This document shows, piece by piece, positions 44,158 to 53,197 of a DNA stretch of 64,000 nucleotides (its first letter is position 1; every line of letters starts with the position of its first letter). The position numbers were made by a program, and so were the translations under genes. This stretch comes from Gemmatimonadaceae bacterium. GTDB taxonomy: Bacteria; Gemmatimonadota; Gemmatimonadetes; Gemmatimonadales; Gemmatimonadaceae. The stretch spans positions 50,440-114,439 of the forward strand of contig JALHNZ010000006.1 in NCBI GenBank assembly GCA_022843265.1. The letters run 5' to 3'. The notes under the pieces were generated by a model that saw only the letters and a list, made by a program, of their open reading frames with translations, had not been told where the DNA came from and ran no database searches.

Positions 44158-45339
44158 TTATCGCGCCGAAAACGCTCGAATCTCCACACGGGGGAACGGC
44201 GCATCGAACGTCACAACGGCCATGCGCGGTCCCACCGCGCCGATCACGGGTACAGGCTGATCCGACAAGACCGCCTGCCCGGTGTTTGGATTCAGCACAA
44301 CGGTGAAGCGAACGCCCGCTGCGTCTCGCTCGCGCAGCTGCGCGTTCGAGAGAAAATCATACTGCGTCACGAGCCCGACTCCGGGTACCATCACGAACCC
44401 ACTAAGGTTGTGAACACCCGCCGAGTTTGGCCGCGACTCAACGGCGATTCCGCCGTCTGACTGTTCAAGCAGCACGTTCGCGCTCAGATCGGACACCGTC
44501 GTCCGCCACACCGGCGTGCCGTCAAGTCGGTACGCACGAATGTCGCCGATCAAGCTTTTCGGCGTGAAGAACACGAGTCCGCTCGTCTCGTCACACGCTA
44601 CTCGGCCACTGTTGATTGTGGCATTGACATATGAATTGGGCGACTGGTATAACCGACCGAACCGCCGTTTCACCGCGCCAGTAGAATCAAGCACCGCCAC
44701 AACCGCTGAATCTTTTTCAGACCGACTGGCGGCCACCAACTCATTCCGCAGGTAGCACATCGACTGCACGCCAAAGGGAAGCGTCACGGTATTTGCGATC
44801 CGATAACCTTGCGGTCCCTTCACAAAGGTCGAAAGGCGCCTGCGCAGGTCGATGACGAGAAGTTCGTCGCGCGGCGCGACCACGATCGCCGCAGGATTTC
44901 GGAACTCTCCAGGCCCATCGCCGGCACGTCCAATGCGCTCCACGAACTTCCCGGTACGGTCAAAAACGCGCAACTCATTCGCCTTTGCGTCCATTACCAC
45001 GATGTTGCCGGCACGCGTGACGGCCACGCCATCGATTCGGTTGAAAATCAGATGATCGCTTCCATCTTCAACACCGATTGTCGCGGCGGCCGCCGCGAGT
45101 CGAAGTCCAGCCGCGGCGCGAGGTCCATTTAACCGGACGGTATTGGATGTCCGCACGCTCTCACTGATGAACTTCGCATCTGGATGCCGTCCACCCTGTT
45201 CGTTTGCCGGCGCGGTAGCTGCCGGAATTACCAACGACAACATCACCGCTGCGAACTGTTTCCGGCCGATGATACGGTGCGGCGGGCGCCGACGCGCCTG
45301 AAGTGTCCGCGCCCGTTCACGATCTGGCAGACTGGTCAA
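44158..45339 (-). CDS. 6-bladed beta-propeller secreted protein (propeller G)
   Basis: 393 residues if started at TTG 45339, which overlaps the stop of a small upstream frame (TTGA, 45336-45339); ATG 45243 would shorten the signal sequence. A hydrophobic segment FAAVMLSLVIPAATAPA serves as signal peptide. Then TIGVEDGSDHLIFNRIDGVA, a close match to propeller A (TIGVEDGDERYMFGSINAIA). Signature: GRAGDGPGEFRNPAAIVV. Blades: TRAGNIVVMDAKANELRVFD. First intact gene of the tandem array (transcribed leftwards). A and G appear to be the closest pair. Confidence 0.78.
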   Translation of the reverse strand: MTSLPDRERARTLQARRRPPHRIIGRKQFAAVMLSLVIPAATAPANEQGGRHPDAKFISESVRTSNTVRLNGPRAAAGLRLAAAAATIGVEDGSDHLIFNRIDGVAVTRAGNIVVMDAKANELRVFDRTGKFVERIGRAGDGPGEFRNPAAIVVAPRDELLVIDLRRRLSTFVKGPQGYRIANTVTLPFGVQSMCYLRNELVAASRSEKDSAVVAVLDSTGAVKRRFGRLYQSPNSYVNATINSGRVACDETSGLVFFTPKSLIGDIRAYRLDGTPVWRTTVSDLSANVLLEQSDGGIAVESRPNSAGVHNLSGFVMVPGVGLVTQYDFLSNAQLRERDAAGVRFTVVLNPNTGQAVLSDQPVPVIGAVGPRMAVVTFDAPFPRVEIRAFSAR

Positions 45340-45500
45340 GACTCTCTCCTAGGTGAACAACGCGATGCAGACGGTCTCTCCGACCCACCTCCATCTCTCA
45401 CGACACCATCCACAGCTCCTTCTGTCGGCTGCATGGTCCCCGAAGTTGCGCTCGAGGTGCAGGAGGTGGCAACCGCCGCAAGGACGCCGAGTTGGATCAT
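45336..45500 (-). CDS. Small lipoprotein-like frame upstream of propeller G
   Basis: 54 residues from ATG 45500: MIQLGVLAAVATSCTSSATS has a lipobox-like end (VAATSC-type), followed by a short Gly/Ser/Arg-rich tail. Its stop overlaps the TTG start of propeller G. It could be a genuine small lipoprotein, the remnant N terminus of an eighth array member, or a chance frame. No ribosome-binding site is obvious. Confidence 0.3.
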   Translation of the reverse strand: MIQLGVLAAVATSCTSSATSGTMQPTEGAVDGVVRDGGGSERPSASRCSPRRES

Positions 45501-45632
45501 CCTTCGCCTGGTTTGATGATCTGCACGTGCCACACAGGTCTGGTCACAGTTCTCGAGACAAAACCACTTGACGCCCCCGCTCCCGCACGGAACTTCCCCG
45601 CCATACCCGTTCCCCGCCCCGGAGCCACACGC

Positions 45633-48600
45633 ATGCAATCCCATCAGCGCTTCACACTCGCGCGCATCACGTTTGCCCTCGCTACTCTCGCCCTCGCCAC
45701 CACTCCACTTGCCGCACAACCCGGCGTACGCGGCTTCTACCAGCACCCAACACTGCACAGCGAAACCATCGTATTCGCTGCTGAAGGCGACTTGTGGCAG
45801 GTCCCCGCCACCGGCGGGCTCGCCCGTCGCCTTACCTCGCATCCCGCTGAAGAATCACATCCGGTTATCTCACCCGACGGCACCACGCTCGCGTTCACCG
45901 CGCGCTACGAAGGACAAACGGAGGTGTACACCATGCCACTCTCTGGCGGCCTGCCCACGCGACGCACGTGGGAAGGTGAAGCGTCCCTCGCTACCGCGTT
46001 CACGCCGAACGGTGAACTGGTGTACACGACCACTAAATACAGCGGCATTCCCAAACCGCAAATGGTGCGCGTGAACCTGAGCGATCACGTGCGCACACTC
46101 ATTCCACTCGCCGGTGCGAGCGAAGGCCAGTACGACGCAAGTGGACGCGCGCTCTATTTTGTGCGCCCTCACTTTCACAACAACGTGACGAAGCGCTACA
46201 CCGGTGGCTCGGCGCGCAATGTGTGGGTGTTTCGCGAAGGCGCGGCCGAAGCGCAGCGCGTCACCCCCGAATGGCGCGGTGAATCGCACACACCACTGTG
46301 GTTCAACGCGCGCGTGTATTTCGTAACCGATCGCGACGGCACCATGAACATCTGGTCTGTCACCGAAAACGGCACCGACCTCAAGCAACACACGCGACAC
46401 AGCGGCTGGGATGTAATCCGCCCGGCCATGCACAACGGTCGCATTGTGTACCAGAACGGCGCCGACTTGTGGCTGCTCGATACACGAACCGATAGCACGC
46501 GCCGAGTAGATATCACCATTGCGTCAGATCTGGATCAGCTGCGGCAGCGCTGGGTCAGTGAACCGCTGCAGTATTTGTCATCAGCGCACTTGTCACCCAC
46601 CGGTGATCGTGTCGTACTCACATCACGCGGCCGCGTATTCGTCGCACCGGCCGGCCCGGGCCGACTTGTGCGCGCCTCACTCAAAGACTCCGTGCGCTAC
46701 CGCGATGCCGTATTCATGCCCGACGGCAAATCGCTGCTCGCACTCTCCGATGAACGCGGCGAACTGGAGTTTGCTCGTGTGCCCGCCAATGGCGTGGGCA
46801 CCGACAGTCTGCTCACACGCGACGGCACCGTGCTGCGCTTTGAAGGCACACCCAGCCCCGACGGTGCGTGGATTGCCTGGGCCGACAACAACAATGATTT
46901 CCATCTCCGCAATCTGCGCACCAATGAAGTGCGCAAACTCAATCTCAATCGCGAAGGCGTTGGGGATCGCAGCTGGTCACCCGACAGTCGGTACCTCGTG
47001 TGGGAACACGTGGAACGCAACACGTTCACACGACTCATGCTGTACGATGTGGCCGCCAATCGCTCCACACCGCTCACCAGCGATCGCGTGAACTCGTTCA
47101 GCGCCGCCTGGGATCCCAAGGGTGATTTCCTTTACTTTCTCTCCGACCGCAACCTGCGCACGAGCGTAGGCTCACCGTGGGGCGCGCGCCAACCCGATCC
47201 GTACTTCGATAAACAGATCGAGATCTACCAGCTCGCCCTGCGCACCGGCGTGCGGTCACCATTCCGCGCCCCCGACGAACTGCACGCGGCCACAGACACC
47301 ACCGCACGACCAGCCAACAACACTACCGCACCAGCCGCACGCCCCGCCGCACGCACCGACATTCGCATTGATACCGCGAACATCATGCGCCGCATTGACC
47401 GCGTGCCCGTGCCGGCCGGCAACTACTCACAGCTCGTCACCAACGCCGACGCACTCTTTTATCTCGCGCGCGGCGAATCACGCACCGATGTACACGCGCT
47501 GCGACGTGCGCACAAAGCCGAAGCGGTACCCATTGTAGAAGGCGCCCGCTCTCTCGAACTTTCACGCGATGGCAAGAAACTGCTCGTGCGACGCGCCGAT
47601 GCACTGCACGTCATCGACGCCCGCGCCGTCAAACCCGGCAACATTGCCGATTCACGCGTGGACCTCTCCGGTTGGCGCTTCGCCATTGATGTGCGCGACG
47701 ATTGGCGCCAACTCTTCACCGACGCGTGGCGCCTTGAACGCGACTACTTCTACGATCCGGGCTTTCACGGCATCGACTGGGCCGCGACGCTCGCCAAACA
47801 TCAGCCGCTTGTTGAGCGCATTACCACGCGTCAGGAACTTTCCGTCCTCATCGGCTGGATGGTGGGCGAACTCTCGGCGCTGCACACATCCGTTGGCGGC
47901 GGCGACCTGCGCCGAGCGCCCGACATCATCAACACCGCCTCACTCGGCGCGCATCTTGTGCGCGAACCTGCTCGCGGCGGGTATCGCATTGCGCGCATTT
48001 ACGAAGCTGATCCCGACTATCCCGATCAGCGCGCACCCCTCGCCGACCCGTATCTCGACATTGCAGCCGGCGATGTCATCACCGCCGTCAACGGTGTGCG
48101 CACACTCGACGCGCCAGACATTGGCGAACTGCTGCGCGATCAAACCGGTAAACAGGTGCTGCTCACGATTGCACGCGGCAGCAGCACGCGCGATGTGGTC
48201 ACCACACCCATCGGAAACGAGAGCAACCTGCGTTACACCGACTGGGAACTCTCACGCCGCCGCACCGTCGAAGCCGCGAGCAACAACACCATGGGCTACG
48301 TGCACTTGCGCGCCATGGGCGCCGATGATGTGAATCAGTGGTACCGCGAGTTCTACCCGGCGTTCAACCGTCAGGGACTCATCATTGACGTGCGTCAGAA
48401 TCGCGGCGGCAACATTGATTCGTTCATTCTCGACAAACTCATGCGCAAAGCCTGGATGTACTGGAAGGGTCGCGCGGCTGAACCCACCTGGAACATGCAG
48501 TACGCATTCCGCGGTCACATGGTGGTGCTGGTCGACGCCGAAACCGCGTCTGACGGGGAAGCCTTTGCCGACGGCTTCCGCCGGCTTGGCATGGGCGTCG

Positions 48601-48905
48601 TCATCGGCACGCGCACGTGGGGCGGCGAAATCTGGTTGAGCGGTGTGAACACACTCACCGACGGTGGTGTGGCCCGCGCACCCATGACCGGCGTGTACGG
48701 CCCTGAGGGCAAGTGGCTCATTGAGCAGATCGGCGTAATTCCAGATATCGAAGTGGACAACCTGCCGCACGCCACCTTCAATGGGAAAGACGCGCAGCTC
48801 GAAGCCGCGATCGCGCACCTGAAACAGAAAATCGCCGAGGATCCCCGGGACGTTCCGAAGCCCCCGGCATATCCGCGCGTGGCGTTTCCGTATCCGCCGC
48901 GCTAG
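45633..48905 (+). CDS. Tricorn protease homologue (secreted)
   Basis: 1090 residues from ATG 45633 (MQSHQRFTLARITFALATLA, signal to LAAQ-P); the longer frame adds non-conserved sequence. An N-terminal six-bladed propeller (about 40-340), a second propeller (about 350-680, with PDSRYLVWEHVERN), then a Thr/Ala/Pro-rich spacer near 560-590, a C1 domain with catalytic His751 (LSALHTSVGGGD), a PDZ domain (about 800-880, AAGDVITAVNGVRTL), and the C2 S41 catalytic domain with ASDGEAFADGF, Ser973 and Asp974. This is the complete tricorn order. Tricorn makes short peptides from longer ones; a signal peptide places it in the periplasm here. Confidence 0.95.
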   Translation: MQSHQRFTLARITFALATLALATTPLAAQPGVRGFYQHPTLHSETIVFAAEGDLWQVPATGGLARRLTSHPAEESHPVISPDGTTLAFTARYEGQTEVYTMPLSGGLPTRRTWEGEASLATAFTPNGELVYTTTKYSGIPKPQMVRVNLSDHVRTLIPLAGASEGQYDASGRALYFVRPHFHNNVTKRYTGGSARNVWVFREGAAEAQRVTPEWRGESHTPLWFNARVYFVTDRDGTMNIWSVTENGTDLKQHTRHSGWDVIRPAMHNGRIVYQNGADLWLLDTRTDSTRRVDITIASDLDQLRQRWVSEPLQYLSSAHLSPTGDRVVLTSRGRVFVAPAGPGRLVRASLKDSVRYRDAVFMPDGKSLLALSDERGELEFARVPANGVGTDSLLTRDGTVLRFEGTPSPDGAWIAWADNNNDFHLRNLRTNEVRKLNLNREGVGDRSWSPDSRYLVWEHVERNTFTRLMLYDVAANRSTPLTSDRVNSFSAAWDPKGDFLYFLSDRNLRTSVGSPWGARQPDPYFDKQIEIYQLALRTGVRSPFRAPDELHAATDTTARPANNTTAPAARPAARTDIRIDTANIMRRIDRVPVPAGNYSQLVTNADALFYLARGESRTDVHALRRAHKAEAVPIVEGARSLELSRDGKKLLVRRADALHVIDARAVKPGNIADSRVDLSGWRFAIDVRDDWRQLFTDAWRLERDYFYDPGFHGIDWAATLAKHQPLVERITTRQELSVLIGWMVGELSALHTSVGGGDLRRAPDIINTASLGAHLVREPARGGYRIARIYEADPDYPDQRAPLADPYLDIAAGDVITAVNGVRTLDAPDIGELLRDQTGKQVLLTIARGSSTRDVVTTPIGNESNLRYTDWELSRRRTVEAASNNTMGYVHLRAMGADDVNQWYREFYPAFNRQGLIIDVRQNRGGNIDSFILDKLMRKAWMYWKGRAAEPTWNMQYAFRGHMVVLVDAETASDGEAFADGFRRLGMGVVIGTRTWGGEIWLSGVNTLTDGGVARAPMTGVYGPEGKWLIEQIGVIPDIEVDNLPHATFNGKDAQLEAAIAHLKQKIAEDPRDVPKPPAYPRVAFPYPPR

Positions 48906-48928
48906 TTATCGGTAGAGCCTCACTAAGC

Positions 48929-48954
48929 ACGGGCGTTTCCATCCGGTCGCCCGT
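48929..48954 (+). terminator. Possible terminator after the tricorn gene
   Basis: Inverted repeat ACGGGCG/CGCCCGT (7 bp) with a 12-nt loop, 24 bp after the stop. It is followed by CCCCCC rather than T residues, so it may pause but not fully terminate; the M20 gene starts only 27 bp later on the same strand. Confidence 0.35.
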
Positions 48955-48980
48955 CCCCCCGCGTGTTGGAGTACCCGTCC

Positions 48981-50183
48981 ATGACCGCACCCACTGCTGC
49001 GCAGCTGTCGCTCGACACGCTGCAGCACGACGCCGCGGCCCTGCGTGATCAGGTGATCGCGTGGCGTCGTCATTTGCATCAGCATCCGGAAGTTTCGTTC
49101 AGCGAACATGGCACGGCGCAGTACATCCACGATGTATTGTCCGCACTGCCGCATCTCAGTATCACGCGTCCCACGGCCACCAGTGTTGTCGCACGCCTGG
49201 CTGGACGAGACGCGGGACGTGTTATCGCCGTGCGCGCCGATATTGACGCGCTCCCGATTGAAGAAGAAGCCGACGTGCCGTGGCGTTCAAAGAACCGCGG
49301 CGCCATGCACGCCTGCGGCCACGACGGACACACGGCCATCGCGCTCGGCCTCGCCACCCTGCTCTCAGCGCATCGTGATCAACTCGCCGGCGAAGTACGA
49401 TTCATTTTTCAGCACGCCGAAGAACTCTCACCCGGTGGCGCCGAGCAGCTGGTGAACGCGGGCGTGATGGACGGCGTGCATGAAGTGATCGGCTTGCACC
49501 TTTGGGCGTCCATGCCAACCGGGCGTATGGGCCTCATCAGCGGACCAGCCATGGCCGCCCCTGACACGTTCCAGTGTACCATCACAGGTCGCGGCGGACA
49601 CGCCGCGATTCCACACGACACCATCGATCCGATTGCGATCGGTGCACAGGTCGTGACGGCGCTGCAGCAGGTGGTTTCGCGCATGGTGGATCCGCTCGAC
49701 CCGTGCGTCGTCTCCATTACCCAGTTCATTGCGGGCACGGCCTTCAACGTGATCCCCAACTCCGCGTACCTCTCCGGCACGGTGCGCACGTTCAATGCCG
49801 AGCTGCGCAAGCAGATTCCGCAGCGCATGGAGCAGCTCATTCGCGGTATCACTGAAGGCTTTGGCGCCACGTACGAGTTTACCTACGAACTCGGGTATCG
49901 CCCGGTGGTGAACGATCCCGCACTCACCGCGCGACTCACTGACGTCGCCGCGCGCACCTTCGGCACCGAGGCGATTGAGCCAATGCGACCCAGCATGGGC
50001 GGCGAAGACTTTTCGGCGTACCAACAACGAGCGCCTGGCGTGTTCGCGTTCATTGGCGCCGGCAATGTGAGCGAAGGCATTGTGTTTGCACATCACCATC
50101 CGCGCTTCAGCATTGACGAACGCTCACTGGACATCGGACTGCGCTACATGGTGGCCGCCACGCACGACTTGCTCACCGCGTGA
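48981..50183 (+). CDS. M20 family metallopeptidase/amidohydrolase (M20D)
   Basis: 400 residues from ATG 48981 with TTGGAG upstream; a GTG at 48963 is possible. Metal-binding motifs of M20D enzymes: ACGHDGHTAIALGLATLL (His and Cys ligands), QHAEELSPGGAEQLVNAG (Glu-Glu), and GLHLWASMPTG. The dimerisation (lid) domain has CTITGRGGHAAIPHDTIDPI. The C-terminal metal His is in FAHHHPRFSIDE. This group includes hippurate hydrolase and N-acyl-amino-acid or IAA-amide hydrolases. No signal peptide. It follows the tricorn gene by 75 bp and may act on amino-acid conjugates or peptides released by it. Confidence 0.93.
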   Translation: MTAPTAAQLSLDTLQHDAAALRDQVIAWRRHLHQHPEVSFSEHGTAQYIHDVLSALPHLSITRPTATSVVARLAGRDAGRVIAVRADIDALPIEEEADVPWRSKNRGAMHACGHDGHTAIALGLATLLSAHRDQLAGEVRFIFQHAEELSPGGAEQLVNAGVMDGVHEVIGLHLWASMPTGRMGLISGPAMAAPDTFQCTITGRGGHAAIPHDTIDPIAIGAQVVTALQQVVSRMVDPLDPCVVSITQFIAGTAFNVIPNSAYLSGTVRTFNAELRKQIPQRMEQLIRGITEGFGATYEFTYELGYRPVVNDPALTARLTDVAARTFGTEAIEPMRPSMGGEDFSAYQQRAPGVFAFIGAGNVSEGIVFAHHHPRFSIDERSLDIGLRYMVAATHDLLTA

Positions 50184-50242
50184 GTTCCGGGGGCGCGCTT
50201 AGCGCCGTTGACCGCCGTGCGCTGACCGCAGTGCCTGCCTGA

Positions 50243-50860
50243 TCAGAAAATTCGCTCGGCTTCTTCCGCGCGAAACAACACCGCATCACGCTCAAGCAAC
50301 GCGCGGCTGCCTTCATCCAGCGGTTCACGACGATTGGCCGGCGCCCCAACATCTACAAACAGTGTCTTCAGCGCGGCACGCTGCGCTTCATCGTACGACA
50401 GCGCTTGCGGCGTCACGGCCAACGCGCGCAACCACGCGCCCACAATAGGATGCGCCAGCACGCTGCTGCGTCCTTCTGCCGTCGACTCAGCGACCGCACG
50501 TGCCAGTTCAGCGAGACACTGACTCACGGCGACGAGCGCCTTACGCTCGACTTCGTTGGCCGGCTCGCCAGCCAACAGTGCGCGCGCAGCCTGTGCACGG
50601 GCGCGCAGCAAACTCATGTCATCAAAGAAACGCAGCAGTTCATTTACGCGGCGCACAGAGGCGCGTTGCGCCACGCGCTGTTGCAGCAACCGGAACCCCA
50701 GAAAGCCAATCGTGAGCAATGATGCAATTAACAGCGCACGCGTGGCGCCCTGAATAGCGCCTGTGGCCATGCCTTGCATGAGCGGCAGCACCACGCTGAT
50801 GGTCGCGCTGAGGAGCAGCAGGCGGTAGAGCGGGCGCGACTTGCGTTGTGTGATAGCCAT
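50243..50860 (-). CDS. Membrane protein with two N-terminal helices (hypothetical)
   Basis: 205 residues. Two hydrophobic segments (about 12-34, LYRLLLLSATISVVLPLMQG, and 40-60, ALLIASLLTIGFLGFRLL) are followed by a long helical cytoplasmic domain with RRVNELLRFFDDMSLLRARA and LVAVSQCLAELARAVAESTA. I do not recognise the family. It starts 168 bp after the potassium channel gene stop and ends 60 bp from the convergent M20 gene. The 50861-51028 gap shows no further gene. Confidence 0.6.
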   Translation of the reverse strand: MAITQRKSRPLYRLLLLSATISVVLPLMQGMATGAIQGATRALLIASLLTIGFLGFRLLQQRVAQRASVRRVNELLRFFDDMSLLRARAQAARALLAGEPANEVERKALVAVSQCLAELARAVAESTAEGRSSVLAHPIVGAWLRALAVTPQALSYDEAQRAALKTLFVDVGAPANRREPLDEGSRALLERDAVLFRAEEAERIF

Positions 50861-51028
50861 GACGAGGCGGGCGAGAAACGGACCCGCCGAAGCGCGGGCT
50901 TTCCGAACAGACGACCCAGCCGCGTGACGCGGAACATCAAGACATCACCAGGAGGGCCCGTTTTGTTACGGAATCAGCCGCGTGACTTCCGCATCGCCAC
51001 TCAAGACCAATTGTTGGCCACGTTCGCG

Positions 51029-51877
51029 CTACGAATCAAGTTTGGCCGCACACTTCCGACAGAAGAGCGCGTCCGGTCGGTGTCCCTCCGCGCCACAGTC
51101 GGGGCACGCGGTGTTGGTCACGGGCTCACGAGCAGTGCGCGTCAACTCTGACGTCACAATGCCGGTCGGCACCGCAATGACGCCGTAACCCAGCAGCATC
51201 ACGAGCACCGCCAGAAAGCGACCAAGCGGCGTGATAGGGGCCACATCACCGTAGCCCACCGTGGTCAGCGTGACCACCGCCCAATACACCGACGTGGGGA
51301 TGTCAGTAAATCCACTCGCCGGCCCTTCCACGAGATGCATGAGTGCACCGACAATTACCACGATCGTACTGACAGTGAACAGGAAGATGGTGATCTTCCG
51401 CCGACTCGCGATCATCGCCTGCCACAGCTCCGACGACTCCGCGAGGTACGCCGACAGCTTCAGGATGCGAAACACCCGCAGCATGCGCAAAATTCGCACG
51501 ACCGCGAGGCCCTGCGCACCAGGCAGGAGCAGGCTGATATACGTAGGCAGAATGGCGAGCAAATCCACCACGCCGTAAAAGCTGCGCACGTAGCGCCACG
51601 GTTTTCGTACTGCGAACAACCGGAACACGAACTCGAGCGTGAACAGCAGCGTGAACGTCCACTCGAGCAGGTAAAACGTGCGAAAGTGCTTTACCTGCAC
51701 CGCCTGAACACTTTCAATAAGCAACACCGCCACGCTCGCCAGAATGCTGACGAGCAGCACCAGGTCAAACGTGCGGCCGGCGCGCGTATCCGCTTCGAAA
51801 ATGATGTCGTGTATTCGCCGTCGCCACGGCGCAATCGGATACTGCGGGTCCTGATCGTGCGGCAAATGCACAGTCAT
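51029..51877 (-). CDS. Voltage-gated-type potassium channel with zinc-ribbon C terminus
   Basis: 282 residues with six membrane segments: S1-S4 about 30-160, including the S4-like RILRMLRVFRILKLSAYLAE with spaced Arg residues, then pore helix and filter TLTTVGYGD (about 215), then S6 (LAVLVMLLGYGVIAVPTGIV). The pore residues are those of K+-selective channels. The C terminus has four Cys in two pairs (CPDCGAEGHRPDALFCRKC), a rubredoxin-like zinc ribbon that is not part of the core family. Six-TM KvAP-like layout; it may set membrane potential or respond to stress. ATG start is clear. Confidence 0.92.
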   Translation of the reverse strand: MTVHLPHDQDPQYPIAPWRRRIHDIIFEADTRAGRTFDLVLLVSILASVAVLLIESVQAVQVKHFRTFYLLEWTFTLLFTLEFVFRLFAVRKPWRYVRSFYGVVDLLAILPTYISLLLPGAQGLAVVRILRMLRVFRILKLSAYLAESSELWQAMIASRRKITIFLFTVSTIVVIVGALMHLVEGPASGFTDIPTSVYWAVVTLTTVGYGDVAPITPLGRFLAVLVMLLGYGVIAVPTGIVTSELTRTAREPVTNTACPDCGAEGHRPDALFCRKCAAKLDS

Positions 51878-51925
51878 TGGAAATGGAGCGCGAGGTGCAC
51901 TACGCCGTAAGCGACGCGAGAATAC

Positions 51926-52129
51926 TCAGGCGTTCTCGCGCGGTGGATACAGGGACTCATCAAGCGGCGCGGCTTCATCCACCAGCATGATGGGAATCCC
52001 ATCATGTACGGAGTACACGAGCTGCGATGCTCGGCACACCAGCACCTCGGGCGGGCCCGCGTAATACTCGAGCGGGGCCTTGCTCTTGGGGCACACCAGC
52101 AAAGCCAGCAAATCCGGGGACAGCGTCAC
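51926..52129 (-). CDS. Trm112-family small protein
   Basis: 67 residues from GTG 52129 (CTGGAG upstream); the track frame to 52195 adds 22 residues not seen in the family. It has the Trm112/YcaR core: DLLALLVCPKSKAPLEY, then LVCRASQLVYSVHDGIPIML and VDEAAPLDE. Only one Cys of the CPxx...C pairs is canonical at the start, plus a second Cys. Trm112 proteins are partners that stabilise methyltransferases (tRNA, rRNA, release factor); the bacterial partner is not evident here. Next upstream gene is the alpha/beta hydrolase. Confidence 0.8.
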   Translation of the reverse strand: MTLSPDLLALLVCPKSKAPLEYYAGPPEVLVCRASQLVYSVHDGIPIMLVDEAAPLDESLYPPRENA

Positions 52130-52207
52130 ATTTTTCTCCAGAGGACGGTCGAACGACACAACCCAATCTGATGCCAGACAGGGTGTCGCCGCCACCTCGC
52201 GCGAGAA

Positions 52208-53197
52208 TCAGCGACGCTGAGGAAGCGCGATCGGCACAGGCAGCGCGTCGATCCAGTCCCCATAGGCGGCCAGTGCCTGTTGTCGCGACGCTGGGCGGGA
52301 CAGGAACACATCATGCACGGCCGCGTCGATTGCGACTTCGGTCACCGAGCGGCCAAGCTTTGACACCGCCCGGTGCATGTGGTCCACATTCAGCACACCG
52401 TCGCTCACATGCATGCGATCGTCCCAGCCGCGCACTTTGAGCGAATCTGTGCTGTGCAGCATCAAAACCGGCACCGCAATCGACAGTCCCTTCGCGACCT
52501 GGGCATGCCCCGCCCGCACGGCGCGCAACCAGCCGGCATAGGCCGGAAATCCCTGCTCAGGTTTCCAGCGCAAATCAAAGGACCACTCACCGCGAAAGTC
52601 GCGGTGCAGGCTCTGTACATAGGCCGGCGACAGCACGCCGGGAATCGGCAATGTGCTGAACACGCCGCCAACCGCAGTGACCGCATGCAGCGCGACGCGC
52701 TCCACCGCACTGGCATTGAAATCCATGAACGGACTGTTCAACACCAGCGCCTGTACACGATCTCGGGACTCGCCATTGTGCATATACAGCGCCGCCGCGA
52801 GGCCACCCGTTGAGTGGCCGGTCAGACATAACAGCCGATGTCCGGGCTGCGAGACAATCACCGCAATCGCAAGCGTGATTTCCCGATCGTACTCGCGTAT
52901 ATCCCGCACAAAATACGGCCGATTGCCAGCGCGTAGCGATCGTCCCGAGCGTCGCAGATCGAGCGCGTACACATCCCAACCGCGCGCGTTCAGAAACTCC
53001 GCCACATGCGCGTGAAAGAAATAGTCCACAAAGCCATGCACATGCAGCACCGCGCGACCGTTACCGTTTTGTGCCTTCTTGCGCACAAGTGTGGCGACCA
53101 ACGTGCCATCATCTTCGCTGGCGAGCGGAATCGTCACTGCTTCGAATCCGGAAAGCACCGGATCCAGCACCCAACTCACAACTGGGGCGTCGATCAC
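52208..53197 (-). CDS. Alpha/beta hydrolase (serine aminopeptidase S33/monoglyceride-lipase-like)
   Basis: 329 residues from GTG 53197, fixed by the GTGA overlap with the mog stop (53194-53197); a longer frame would run into mog. Oxyanion motif VLHVHGFVDYFFHAHVAEFL, nucleophile elbow LTGHSTGGLAAALYMHN (Ser), acid residue in MLHSTDSLKVRGWDDRM, and His in AIDAAVHDVFLSRP. The lid and strand order match S33-type lysophospholipase or monoglyceride lipase. Cytoplasmic, no signal. Part of an operon with mog and the small membrane protein. Confidence 0.88.
   Translation of the reverse strand: MIDAPVVSWVLDPVLSGFEAVTIPLASEDDGTLVATLVRKKAQNGNGRAVLHVHGFVDYFFHAHVAEFLNARGWDVYALDLRRSGRSLRAGNRPYFVRDIREYDREITLAIAVIVSQPGHRLLCLTGHSTGGLAAALYMHNGESRDRVQALVLNSPFMDFNASAVERVALHAVTAVGGVFSTLPIPGVLSPAYVQSLHRDFRGEWSFDLRWKPEQGFPAYAGWLRAVRAGHAQVAKGLSIAVPVLMLHSTDSLKVRGWDDRMHVSDGVLNVDHMHRAVSKLGRSVTEVAIDAAVHDVFLSRPASRQQALAAYGDWIDALPVPIALPQRR

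Noticed and set aside
45336..45842. Longer minus-strand frame over the tricorn start
   Set aside because: Its 5' part overlaps the tricorn signal peptide; only the last 54 codons (from 45500) look lipoprotein-like, and that was reported separately at low confidence.
48252..48818. Antisense frame opposite the tricorn catalytic domain
   Set aside because: No start context, and it lies over the conserved Ser/Asp region of the true gene.
50184..50242. GGCGC/GCGCC hairpin after the M20 gene
   Set aside because: Stem of 5 bp in very GC-rich sequence; expected by chance.
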